From Aporrectodea caliginosa (taxonomy: Eukaryota; Annelida; Clitellata; Crassiclitellata; Lumbricidae): a stretch of DNA of 64,000 nucleotides. Positions 20,507-28,983 of the stretch are shown here, piece by piece (positions within the stretch are counted from its first letter, which is position 1; every line of letters starts with the position of its first letter). The notes below the pieces were generated by a model. The model had not been told where the DNA came from, made no database searches, and worked only from the letters and a program-made list of their open reading frames with translations. Location of the stretch: contig JACEVL010000096.1 in assembly GCA_020284085.1 (NCBI GenBank), positions 62,001-126,000 on the forward strand, in the 5' to 3' direction. The translations under genes were made by a program, and so were the position numbers.

Positions 20507-20764
20507 TTATGAGAAAATTCTTTTCTGTATTCTCTCTGATTTGCATTTAATTTGGTTCTTTTTCAGTTCGTCCCAAGTGTTTCTCCCTATGAGGTTGCAT
20601 GTAGCACCTGAATCGATCAACATGTCTCGTAGAAGAACTCCACCTACACAGACATTCACAACAAAGTCATCATCTGTGTTATCTCCTATGGTGAATGCAA
20701 AGTCATCCTCAACAGCATTTACTCCTCGGACACTTCTACTACCTTTGGTCATCTTTGTTGGCAT
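20507..20764 (-). pseudogene. Gypsy aspartic protease
   Basis: LLRDMLIDSGATCNLIG carries the D-S-G-A catalytic loop of a retroviral-type aspartic protease. The frame continues toward a KCKSERIQK segment where it shifts before joining the RT frame. It lies between the gag zinc knuckles and RT, as in other Gypsy elements. Confidence 0.9.
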
Positions 20765-21149
20765 TCCACTCTGAGAAGTTCGTTCAGATTTACTTCGGCA
20801 TTGTGACTGGTAATGACCAATTTTCCCGCACTTTCCCGCAAGTTTCTTTCTTTGCTGGACATTTCAAGTCTTTTGCAAAATGTCCTTCACGTCCACAGCG
20901 AAAACATTTACCTGGTTTCTTCTGAATGTTGTTGACTTCACCTTTCAGAATCTCTCGTCCCCCCATTTTAAACGCCTGTCTTTCTGCAGCTTCTTTACAA
21001 CGTGCAACTTCAAGAGCTTCGGCCAATGTAATATCACGTTTCTCCAACAATTGTTTTCGCAAGGCCGCAGACTTACATTTTTCAATCAGTTGGTCTCTGA
21101 TATTATCATCCCGCTGGTCTCCGAAATCACAAAAGTCGACCTGCTGACG
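20765..21149 (-). pseudogene. Gypsy gag C-terminal half with two CCHC knuckles
   Basis: LRQQVDFCDFGDQRDDNIRD and AALRKQLLEKRDITLAEALE are the end of the capsid-like retrotransposon gag region. CFRCGREGHFAKDLKCP is an intact zinc knuckle. A second knuckle (CGK.CGKIGHYQSQC) is readable only after correcting a one-base insertion near 20835. The N-terminal half of gag lies beyond the 2.3-kb insertion; the reading joins as FVTRL then RQQVDF. Confidence 0.92.
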
Positions 21150-21152
21150 TAA

Positions 21153-23494
21153 TAGTCTAGGCGCAAAAAATGGAAAATCCCGTGTAAGAAGCAAATCATG
21201 TTCATTTTTGGCAACATACTTTTTTATACTAATTCGACCCTGCTGATTACGAAAATCGCTGTTGCCAGGCTGGATTTTTGACCTGAAGGTCATTTCAAGT
21301 TCAGAAAAACCGAAATCTAGCAAAATCAGAGAAAAATGGCCAGTTCTCAGCCAATAATTGTTGAATTCGGCTAATTATTTCTTGCTATTTCTCGACTTGA
21401 TAAGAACTACCTGTGGTAAGAAACACGGTTACTAAATGTAAAGACGATCCAAGGTTATTTTAAGGTCAAAAAGGTCAAATTTAGAGGAAAATCTGGGGAA
21501 ATGGCCATAACTTAGCCAACTATTTTTCTACATGGGTGATTCTTTTACCTTTTTGCTCGGGCCGATAAGGGCTACATTTTAAAAGACAGAGTACTTAAAG
21601 GCTAACATGGCCTAAGGTCAATTCAAGGTCAAAAGGTCAAAATGAAGTGGAAAAGGCCATAACTCAGCCAAATATTGTTCTATTGGATGATTCTTTTGCC
21701 TTTTTGCTCGGGCCAATAAGGGCTATATTTTGCATAGTACTCAAAAGCTAATATGACCCAAGATCAATTCAAGGTCAAAAGGTCAAAATGAAGGGAAAAA
21801 GACCATAACTCTGCCAACTATTGTTCCATTTGGGTGATTCTGTTACCTTTTTGCTCGGGCCGATGAAAAGGTCATTTCAAGGTGAAAATTCAATATCACG
21901 GAAAATGACCATTACACAGAATCACTCAAATAAAACAACATTTGACTGAGCTATGGCTTTTTTCTATAGATTTTGAATTTTTGACCTTGACAGTCACCCA
22001 GTTATGGTAGATGATATTGATCAGGCAATGGTAATCCAGCAATGCTTACACAACTGGTCGCATCTGATGATTTCCATGTAAGCTTGTCAACTTTGTCCAG
22101 TCGCGGTCAAACGCTGTAGCGTCAACTTTTCGTTTTGGTGGAAGTACTTGAGCATGGTGTCTGTTTTGATCATCCGCAAGAATGGCTCCTTGGTATTGTA
22201 AAAGATTCTGGCGGCATTGTTGGCATCACAAATCAACCATCAGCCTACAGAGGTGGTCCCTGTAATTCCATTGGCGCTCTGATATTGCTCAGAAAACGTT
22301 CCACATGTTTGGAATTTCTCAAGATGTGAAATGAAAACAAACCACGTTGCAGGAGAAAGGAACATCTGATGAAATAGCTCTTAAGGCGATAATGATTAGG
22401 TTCAATGTTCTAGCAACCGAAAAAACAGCAACGTCACTTTTGAACATTGCAACTAAAGACGTTGCCACAGGGAGCACCCAAGAATATTTATTGAACGCGA
22501 GATCGCTTTGTTTATCTCAAATCGCAGACGTTTTCATCATGTTGTTATCCCACCTTAACAAGATGCGATGCAAGGAACTATAGAGCGGAGATTCATGCCA
22601 ATTCACGACATCCATTGCAAATTGCCACCTGAAGTTCTGTCATCACAATTGGCATTTCACACAATTTCAAGGTGTGACACGACGTCGTACATATTTGGCT
22701 GAGTTCTTGCCTTTTTCTCTTGAATTTGACCTTGAATTGACCTTGGTTTATGTTAGCCTTTGAGTACTATGCAAATGTAGCCCTTATTGACAAAAGCTAA
22801 AAGGCAAAAGAATCACCGCAATGGAACAATATTTGGCTGAGTTATGGCCTTTTCTCTTCATTTTGACCTTGAATTGACCTTGGGTCATGTTAGCCTTTGA
22901 GTACTATGTAAATGTAGCCCTTATTGGCCCGAGCAAAAAGGCAAAAGAATCATCCAAATAGAACAATATTTGGCTGAGTTATGGCCTTTTCCCTTCATTT
23001 TGACCTTTTGACCTTGACTTGACCTTGGGTCATGTTAGCCTTTAAGTACTCTGTCTTTTCAAATGTAGCTCTTATCGGCCCGATAAGATAAAAGAATCAC
23101 TCATATAGAAAAATATTTGACTAAGTTATGGCCATTTCCCAAGATTTTCCTCTAAATTTGACCTTTTTGACCTTAAAATAACCTTGGATCGTCCTACATT
23201 TAGTAACCTTGTTTCTTACCACAGGTAGCCCTTATCAAGTCGAGAAATAGCAAGAAAGAATTAGCCAAATTCAACAATTATTGGCTGAGATCTGGCAATT
23301 TTTCTCTGATTTTTGCTAGATTTCAGTTTTTCTGACCTTGAAATGACCTTCAGGTCAAAAATCCAGCCTGGCAACAGCGATTTTCGTAATCAGCAGGGTC
23401 GAATTAGTATAAAAAAGTGTGTTGCCAAAAATGAACATGACTTGCCGCTTACATCGCTTTTTTGAGGACATTTTGGCTCTGCGCGCCTAGACTA
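21153..23494. mobile_element. Long-TIR DNA element, 2.34 kb, TAA TSD, in gag
   Basis: Perfect terminal TAGTCTAGGCGC lies at both ends, with TAA on each side (21150-21152 and 23495-23497). The inverted arms are about 800 bp (21153-21990 and 22690-23494), diverged inside. Each arm is built of 125-155-bp tandem units with a TTTTGCTCGGGCC core and ATGGCCATAACTTAGCCAA-like text. Roughly twenty AGGTCA/TGACCT words are present. The central 700 bp has no identifiable protein. A 3-bp TAA target fits PIF/Harbinger, but without a transposase this is tentative. Confidence 0.82.
22000..22690. other. Unidentified core of the long-TIR element
   Basis: This core is flanked by the inverted arms and is not itself repeated elsewhere in the window. 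Short plus-strand frames (22135-22329, 64 codons; 22347-22583, 78 codons, containing NVLATEKTATSLLNIATKDV) have no match I recognise. They could be remnants of a transposase or of captured host sequence. No splice sites or catalytic motifs support either reading. Confidence 0.4.
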
Positions 23495-23497
23495 TAA

Positions 23498-23881
23498 TCT
23501 AGTAACAAACTGTACAATTGACTCGGACGACTCTTGACACAACTGTCTCAGCACGTGTCGTTCATACGGAATGTTCACTCTCGGTTGGAAATAAATGTTT
23601 AAGGCTCGGACGGTTTTCTCGTACTCGTGATCCTCACTATTAATTTCAGGCAATGTTTCGAAAATGTCTTGAACATCTAACCCTGCAGTGTGCAGCAACA
23701 ACGCCTTCTTCTGATGAACGTCGGTGACGCCCCTCGCCTCGACGAAGTAGTAAAACGACCGTTTCCACTTCCGCCATCTTTGACCCAAAGTCGCATGGTC
23801 GGAGTAACATTCAAAAGTTGTCAGTCCACTTGCGCTGAATTCCATTTTACTTGCCATTGTTTTTATTATCCTCGTCGCCAA
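23498..23881 (-). pseudogene. Gypsy gag N-terminal half
   Basis: The frame opens at a Met about one codon inside the 5' LTR junction and primer-binding-like site. It includes WRKWKRSFYYFVEARGVTD, KKALLLHTAGLDVQDIFETL and HVLRQLCQESSESIVQFVTR. This is the standard retrotransposon gag capsid region (W..W...F..Y, then LLh..G...qeif..L). It stops at the long-TIR element and continues at 21149. The N-terminal 130 residues are free of stops. Confidence 0.92.
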
Positions 23882-24060
23882 TTTAGTATCTTATAACGCT
23901 TTATTAACAACTCTACTTGGTCAGTTGGTTACTTTAAAACCAACTGACCAAGTGCTTAAAATCGAGTGCCTGTCTCAGATCGAACTGTCCTCCTGCCGCA
24001 CCTATACATACCAAGATACTACTGTAGTCCATATGACGTAAGAATTCGCAAGATACTACA
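23882..24060 (-). repeat. Gypsy 5' LTR
   Basis: Pair of 16627-16811. Contains a short inverted repeat, ACTTGGTCAGTTGG / CCAACTGACCAAGT, unique to this LTR. The Gypsy 5' end abuts TSD GCATA and the Tc1 coding sequence. Confidence 0.93.
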
Positions 24061-24592
24061 GCATACATCAATTAACTCGGAGTACTATATCAATAACATT
24101 TTAAAGAAGGAATTGAAACCAGTTTACGACAGACTGGACACTTCTGGAACGATCTCGAAACGACGACTATTCACTGACAACGCCGTTAGCGTTATCCAGC
24201 AGGATGGTGCGCGAGCACATACATCTGCTGTTTCGCGAGCATGGCTGAATGAAAATATCCTAACTACATTAAACTGGCCTCCAAACTCTCCTGATCTCTC
24301 ACCGATTGAAAATCTCTGGAGTATACTGTCAAGCAGTCAGTGTCTACAAAGATCCTGAACCAAAACTCCTGCTCAGCTAAAACGTCGTTTGCGAAAAGCA
24401 TGGAATTCGATATCGCTTGAAACTTTGCACAACCGCACCGAATCTTTGCCCAGACGAATGAAAGCTGTAATACTTATAGCCAGCAAAGGCAACACTATTG
24501 CCTATTAAATGGTACAATAATTATTGATTTTTGTTGTGTAGTTTTTTTTAACAAACTAGCAAAATCGTTCACGAACTTACTGGACACCCTGT

Positions 24593-24705
24593 ATAATAGT
24601 TTATCTTTGTTAAAAATACATTTAAAATCGATGTTAGCTCACTAAAAATGTATTTTGTTATTTTTCCATATGTCAGAATTATTCAGTTTACACTAGGGTG
24701 TTTCT
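24593..24705 (+). repeat. Displaced internal segment of X
   Basis: TATAATAGTTTATCTTTG...CAGTTTACAC matches 50390-50498 of the sister X copy, in direct orientation, although X copy A as a whole is reversed. It ends GTTTACAC at 24698-24705, immediately before the W terminus TAGGGTGTTTC. This inverted placement is evidence of an inversion. Confidence 0.85.
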
Positions 24706-25084
24706 AAAAAATGAAAGTTTTAGAAATTTGTTCTCCAACCCATCATTGAATGATACTAGATAGAAAGAGTTACCAGTAAAATGTTTAGCATGATAAAATA
24801 ATATTTAGGATTTGCACAAATCAATCAAAGTTTGTTATATAATGTTTCAGTAAAATCGTCACGTGAAATAGTAAATACTAAACAGCAATCACACTAAATA
24901 GTAAACACGCATGAAAAATGTAAATTGCAGTGTAGTGGTAGAGTAGCAGTGCAAAGTACGTAAAATAGTCATTCAGTACAATCATTAAAACACTAGAGCT
25001 GCAGTGTAGCAATGTAGCATCTACCGAATGCAATGAATTGCGAACGCTATACAGATTTAAAGTAAAAATTCAGTTACCACAAAT

Positions 25085-27180
25085 CCACCAATAGTTCATG
25101 TTGCCGGTTTCTCTGGAGTTCATGATAGCTGCTCCCCTTACTGGCACACTGAACTTTCTTCTAGTGCCTTTAACTACTTTCATATGTTTTTGTTCCTCGT
25201 TGCGTGTTAACGAGGCATTGAATTCTTGAATCAAGGCAACTCCCGTTCTGCAAGATCGTTCACAACATTCACAGAGGTGGCAACCATCTGTCCTTTAGAT
25301 ATGATTCTTAGAGTAGACATTCGCTGGAGTCAATTTGCAAGAATTCCTCACCCAGGATCTTAAAAAACGCCGTGTACATGACGTAGTCGTGTAGGCCTAG
25401 TACCTTTGTTTCTTGATTGACGAATAGTGGAATCCTTTTTGGAGGTTCATGGTACCACTCAGCATCTCTTAGAGCCATGACCAGTAATTTCTTCTCTTCC
25501 ATAGAGAATTATCGTTGAAGAATCCAAATCCTTTCAGTAGTTCAGACAGGTATCATTATTAATTGGCGACCAAACGCTGTGGTGGCAGCTTCTGCAGATC
25601 TCCGTGTCAAGGTATGCCGGCAGACTAAAAAGCAAGGGGACAGATAATTTCTTGGAGCAGCTGAAGATGATGGGCTCTGGACCCAGTATCTGACATACAC
25701 ATTACAGGGCAGTGTGATTTTCGTTAACGATAACGATAACGAAAATGTTCGTTAACGAAAATAAAATGACTTCGTTAACGATAACTATAACTATAACTAA
25801 AAAATATCATTAACTATAACTATAACTATAACGAAAATAACACTAACGAAAATTCATCTTTATTTTCGTTAATACAAAAAATAAAAATAGGAAGTGCAAT
25901 ATGGACGATTCGACATAAATGAGAACAAAAAAATCGAAATTTTTATTGTGAAATTTGTCAGTTACTTTGGAAACTCGTGTATTCATGAAGCTGACTGTAC
26001 CCATGCTTCAAAGGTTTTCATAGCTCTGAGTAAATTGTGAAACAGCGTATTAATACGCACAATTTTGCTTATAGACTTAATTATTGTAACTAAGTAGTAA
26101 CTAAAATTAACTAAAATAAAAATCCATTAACTATAACTATAACTATAACTAAAAAATAATACTAACTATAACTATAACTATAACTAAAATAAAAAATCAT
26201 TAACTATAACTATAACTATAACTAAAATAAAATCTGTAAGGAAAATCACACTGTTACAGGGCAGTCAATAAGAGACGCACCTCACTTCCTTATTTGTTCC
26301 AGATATTATGGACCACACGACTTCAGGGATTCGGAGAACCCTAGATGCAATGGTTCATACTGTTTGCGGAATAGCCACAGTATCATGGAGTTAATGGTTC
26401 TGGCCATCCAGCGGGCACAGTGAATTGCTCCTGGTTTTCAGATATGGATTCTACTGTGAGACATTCCATTAAAGAAAGCAATCGACAGTTCACGGTAGTC
26501 ATCTGGCGCTTGCAATGTTTCCAGCGGTGCTGCTCCAAACTCTATGACACTGTTTTCCATGGAGTGATAATGGATGCCATACGTTTTATCGTCAAGGGCT
26601 ATGGAAAAATCTCCGGAATGAACGAAAAGAGAAGCTTGATCTATTCGTTGCCAGAAATCTTTGAAATGGCAAACAGTTCTATTGCAGGAGACTTTAAGGC
26701 ACAACAGATTCAAATCATCATCTCCAGCATGATCTCTTAAACGTGGTGCGGCGTGTTAAATGTTGGAACTCGAATCATCCTGGATCTGTCCTGATGAAGC
26801 CATTGCATAAATACTTGAGCAGCCATCCTTTTCTTCCTTTTATCCGATCTAATACAGCATCCACTTCAGGAGTGATCACATTCACCGTGCCTATAATATC
26901 ACTCTCGGCTTTGCAGTTCACGGATCTTCCTCAGGATCAGGTGACAAGGTAAAACTGTTGCTGTCCGACAATAATCCATCACAAAATAATAATCACCTTC
27001 CTGAATATCAGCTCTGGTGGTAGTGATGTTGTCACAAAGTTCTGCGTGTTTTGTCTCCAATGAATGATTTGCTGCAGTTGTTTTAAGCCTCAACATGCAT
27101 TTTTTTTCTTGAGTGTGAGGTTTCTATCTACTGAAGGCTATCGTTCCTCTCCGACGATTTTCTCGCTGTGCCTCGAAAAA
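25085..27180 (-). pseudogene. W transposase-like gene, decayed right copy
   Basis: Minus-strand pieces in order: TTTRADIQEGDYYFVMDYC (about 27000); FGAAPLETLQAPDDYRELS preceded by YGIHYHSMENSVIE (26438-26713); PGAIHCARWMARTINSMIL with WLFRKQYEPLHLG (about 26340-26430); SPSSSAAPRNYLS (about 25660); WYHEPPKRIPLFVNQET and DYVMYTAFFKILGEEFLQ (25308-25502); finally NEEQKHMKVVKGTRRKFSVP near 25150. From memory this order (ARWMA block, APRND-like block, PKRI block, then a NEEQ C-terminal helix) matches a large uncharacterised invertebrate family, probably transposon-encoded. Frameshifts are common. No DDE triad can be assigned with confidence. Confidence 0.6.
25710..26253. mobile_element. hAT MITE with (TAACTA)n interior, 8-bp TSD
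   Basis: The TIR CAGTGTGATTTTC is present at both ends. The TSD TTACAGGG lies at 25702-25709 and 26254-26261. The interior is largely (GTTAAC-GATAAC)n and (AACTAT)n simple sequence. It interrupts W; the left W copy lacks it. Confidence 0.96.
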
Positions 27181-27631
27181 TAAATGCTCTTGCTCAATTT
27201 TTATTAGGGAGCACTTTTAAACTAATCATCCAAGTGGTCTTGAAACATTTGCTTATTTGCAAAAACGTTTCCAATGCATAATTTAAGAATAAATGGTTAA
27301 AAATGAAAAAAATGCACTTTACAGAATTTCAACTGGTTTGTGCAAGTCCTAAATATTGTTCAATCTTCAAAATATTTTGACTATAGAGTCTCAATATAAG
27401 CCGTCACCAAATGGTTGGTTTGAGGATTAGATAAAATATACATGAAAATTCTCCATTATGGATGGGAACACCCTACTAAACATGTTCCAAATACATCACT
27501 AATATTTGTTTTCATGGCAATAAATAAAAAAATGTTAAAAATCAAAGAACTTATTTTTAAAATTGTGTTGGGGTCATTTTTGACCCCACTGGTACTCAGT
27601 GCATCAAAAATTCTGGTTGTCTGAGGGTTAC

Positions 27632-28090
27632 GTTATTTTACGGCTAACTGAAAAGCCGCCGTAAATTTTCTCAAGCCAGTCGTTAGCCAAATAAATTGGT
27701 GCTTGGGGTATGGGTATAGTCCCTGTCGTTCAGATTCATCTGGGCGGATACTTGATTTCGCTAAGGGAATATCATTTTAAGGGTGATACTCTATTTGTGA
27801 CACCGAAACTTTGTAAGGGAATTGAGCATGGTCCAAGTGTTTTCCTGAAAGGTACTATTAGTGCTCCAAGACACTTCTTACAGCCTTGCAAATCTTAGGA
27901 TCTTTAGTTTTTTTGCTTTCTTCAGTCAATTTAAGATCTCTCTATAGTAAACCGATTTATTGTCATTGCCGTATGCTCAGTTTTAAGTAGCTAACCGCCA
28001 ACATATTAAGGTGAGCAGACAGCAAAGACAATAAATTGGTCTACTACAGACAATTCATACTTCTAGGTGATATGAGTTAGCCAAGACATT
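27632..28090. other. No recognisable feature
   Basis: About 460 bp to the right of the X element. It begins with ATTTTACGGCTAACTGAAAA, which repeats the sequence just left of X. A 62-codon frame (27710-27898) has no recognisable motif. Confidence 0.55.
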
Positions 28091-28094
28091 TACA

Positions 28095-28376
28095 ACCCAC
28101 TCGAGTCAGCTACCTCTGGACGTCCTCTCCACTCTTTCGACCATCATGACCTTCTAGTTCCTCGGTCTCGGACTGCCACAGCACAGCATCGTGCCTATGC
28201 CCTGTTGGCCCTTTGCTATGGAATTACCTTCCTACTATAACTCGAGCTGTGATGTTATCTGGGGGGCACTACTGTTTCTGCTCGTTCTCTTAAGACTTTT
28301 TTTCGCACCGGAAGCGCCTCTGATTAGGTTGTTCTGTGAGAGGCGCTTTATAAATCCGTAAATAGAATAGAATAGA
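28095..28376 (+). pseudogene. CR1/L2-type LINE C terminus and 3' end
   Basis: Reads ATSGRPLHSFDHHDLLVPRS with stops further on, then GAGAGGCGCTTTATAAATCC and an (AATAG)n tail. It is over 85% identical by eye to the better copy at 55980-56560. 5'-truncated. Confidence 0.88.
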
Positions 28377-28559
28377 GTATGCAAAGATGTCAATACATTT
28401 GGCACGTCTTTTTACGTTCTCGCTTAAATAAGCCGCATGAGCAGAGAAGAGCCACATAGCATGAAACTGCGCATCATTTCTGCAGATTATCTTTTCTCAA
28501 TGCAGAGTTTGCTCAGTAGTGTGTAACATATTGAAGTTTACTTTGATAAATTCTTGTGC

Positions 28560-28983
28560 CGGACTTTACGTTTCTGGTGAAGATTGCCAACGTGTAGAAG
28601 CCATTTCTCTCTCATTCGTCTTGGCCTACGACACTGCATCTGGTCAAATCATTCTTCCAAAAAGCCCTGGACACAAATTGTCACGGCCCTCTAGCGTCTG
28701 TTGGAGCCATTTTTTCAAAATGCCCGAACGAAATGAAACTTTGCCAATATTTCAGCTTCTAGTTCACTTAGAATCGTGATCTTTGTTCCAAACATATACA
28801 TTATTTTAAAGGCCAGGATTCCAATAGAACTAATTCCAAACATTAATTTACACAAAATTAAATAGCCGACCGATATATAACTTTGTCAATATCTCAGCTT
28901 CCAGTTCGCGAACGTAATGCTCTAGCATTATTAACAATTTCACAAAACATTCTTATCAGAATTTGCAGGTCAAGGCGACTATC
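28560..28983 (-). repeat. Family Y repeat, reverse copy
   Basis: The reverse complement begins TAGTCGC and TTGACCTGCAAATTCT, matching the family Y copies at 6360-6515 and 37795-37860. It is cut off at 28983 by the tail of the adjacent LINE. The 28377-28560 gap shows nothing else. Confidence 0.6.

Larger units (their letters stand above)
16627..24060 (-). mobile_element. Ty3/Gypsy LTR retrotransposon, 7.4 kb with insertions
   Basis: The two LTRs are near-identical in their shared core: 16627-16811 and 23882-24060, about 180 bp each, outer ends beginning TGTAGTATCTTG on the element strand. The TSD is GCATA at 16622-16626 and 24061-24065. A primer-binding-like site, TGGCGACGAGG, lies inside the 5' LTR near 23869-23880, and a purine tract, AAAAGAAGGGA, precedes the 3' LTR at 16812-16824. 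The order on the minus strand is gag, protease, RT, RNase H, integrase, the normal Gypsy order. Two later insertions (18684-19151 and 21153-23494) account for 2.8 kb. The short LTRs differ by small indels and substitutions. Confidence 0.95.
16318..24592 (+). pseudogene. Tc1-type transposase (DD34E) split by a Gypsy element
   Basis: Left part, 16318-16626: HGHWKFEDWSNVLFSDES (first catalytic Asp in FSDES), then, beyond a 160-bp hairpin, VKFSPTVL and TRLHFVPQH. Right part, 24061-24592: NSEYYINNILKKELKPVYDR, QQDGARAHTS (second Asp) and NSPDLSPIENLWSIL (Glu). There are 34 residues between that Asp and the Glu, so this is a DD34E Tc1. The 3' end, TGGACACCCTG, is followed by TA at 24593-24594. The gene is interrupted by the LTR element 16627-24060 with a 5-bp TSD. 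The HTH N-terminal half and the 5' TIR are absent. Confidence 0.9.
24706..27477 (-). mobile_element. DNA transposon W, right copy, 2.77 kb
   Basis: The inverted ends are TAGGGTGTTTCTAAAA (24706) and TAGGGTGTTCCCATCC read from the other end (27477). Without the hAT MITE and its TSD it is about 2.2 kb. From 25600 outward it mirrors the left copy 13597-16315. It carries a decayed gene on the minus strand. An 8-bp TSD is inferred from GTTTACAC at 24698-24705 and its complement at 13589-13596. Confidence 0.85.
13374..27627 (-). mobile_element. TTAA-type element X (copy A), 14.25 kb composite
   Basis: The two ends match the two distinct ends of a shorter sister element at 46652-50706, in reverse orientation. 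The left end (CCCTGCGAGTACCAGTGGGG) equals the sister's right end; the right end (CTGAGGG) equals the sister's left end. Each end carries a hairpin, GGGGTCA-AAAA-TGACCCC or a variant. Both flanks read TTAC (13370-13373 and 27628-27631); the sister has TTAA. CCC termini with a TTAA-like TSD indicate piggyBac-type transposition. No X transposase is seen. The excess length comes from inner elements: two inverted W copies, Tc1, Gypsy, two hAT MITEs, a 1.4-kb insertion and a long-TIR element. Confidence 0.85.

Noticed and set aside
13374..27627. Giant virus-like or herpesvirus-fused piggyBac element, suggested by the 14-kb size and TTAC ends
   Set aside because: All inner coding sequence is explained by nested transposons; no viral replication or capsid genes.
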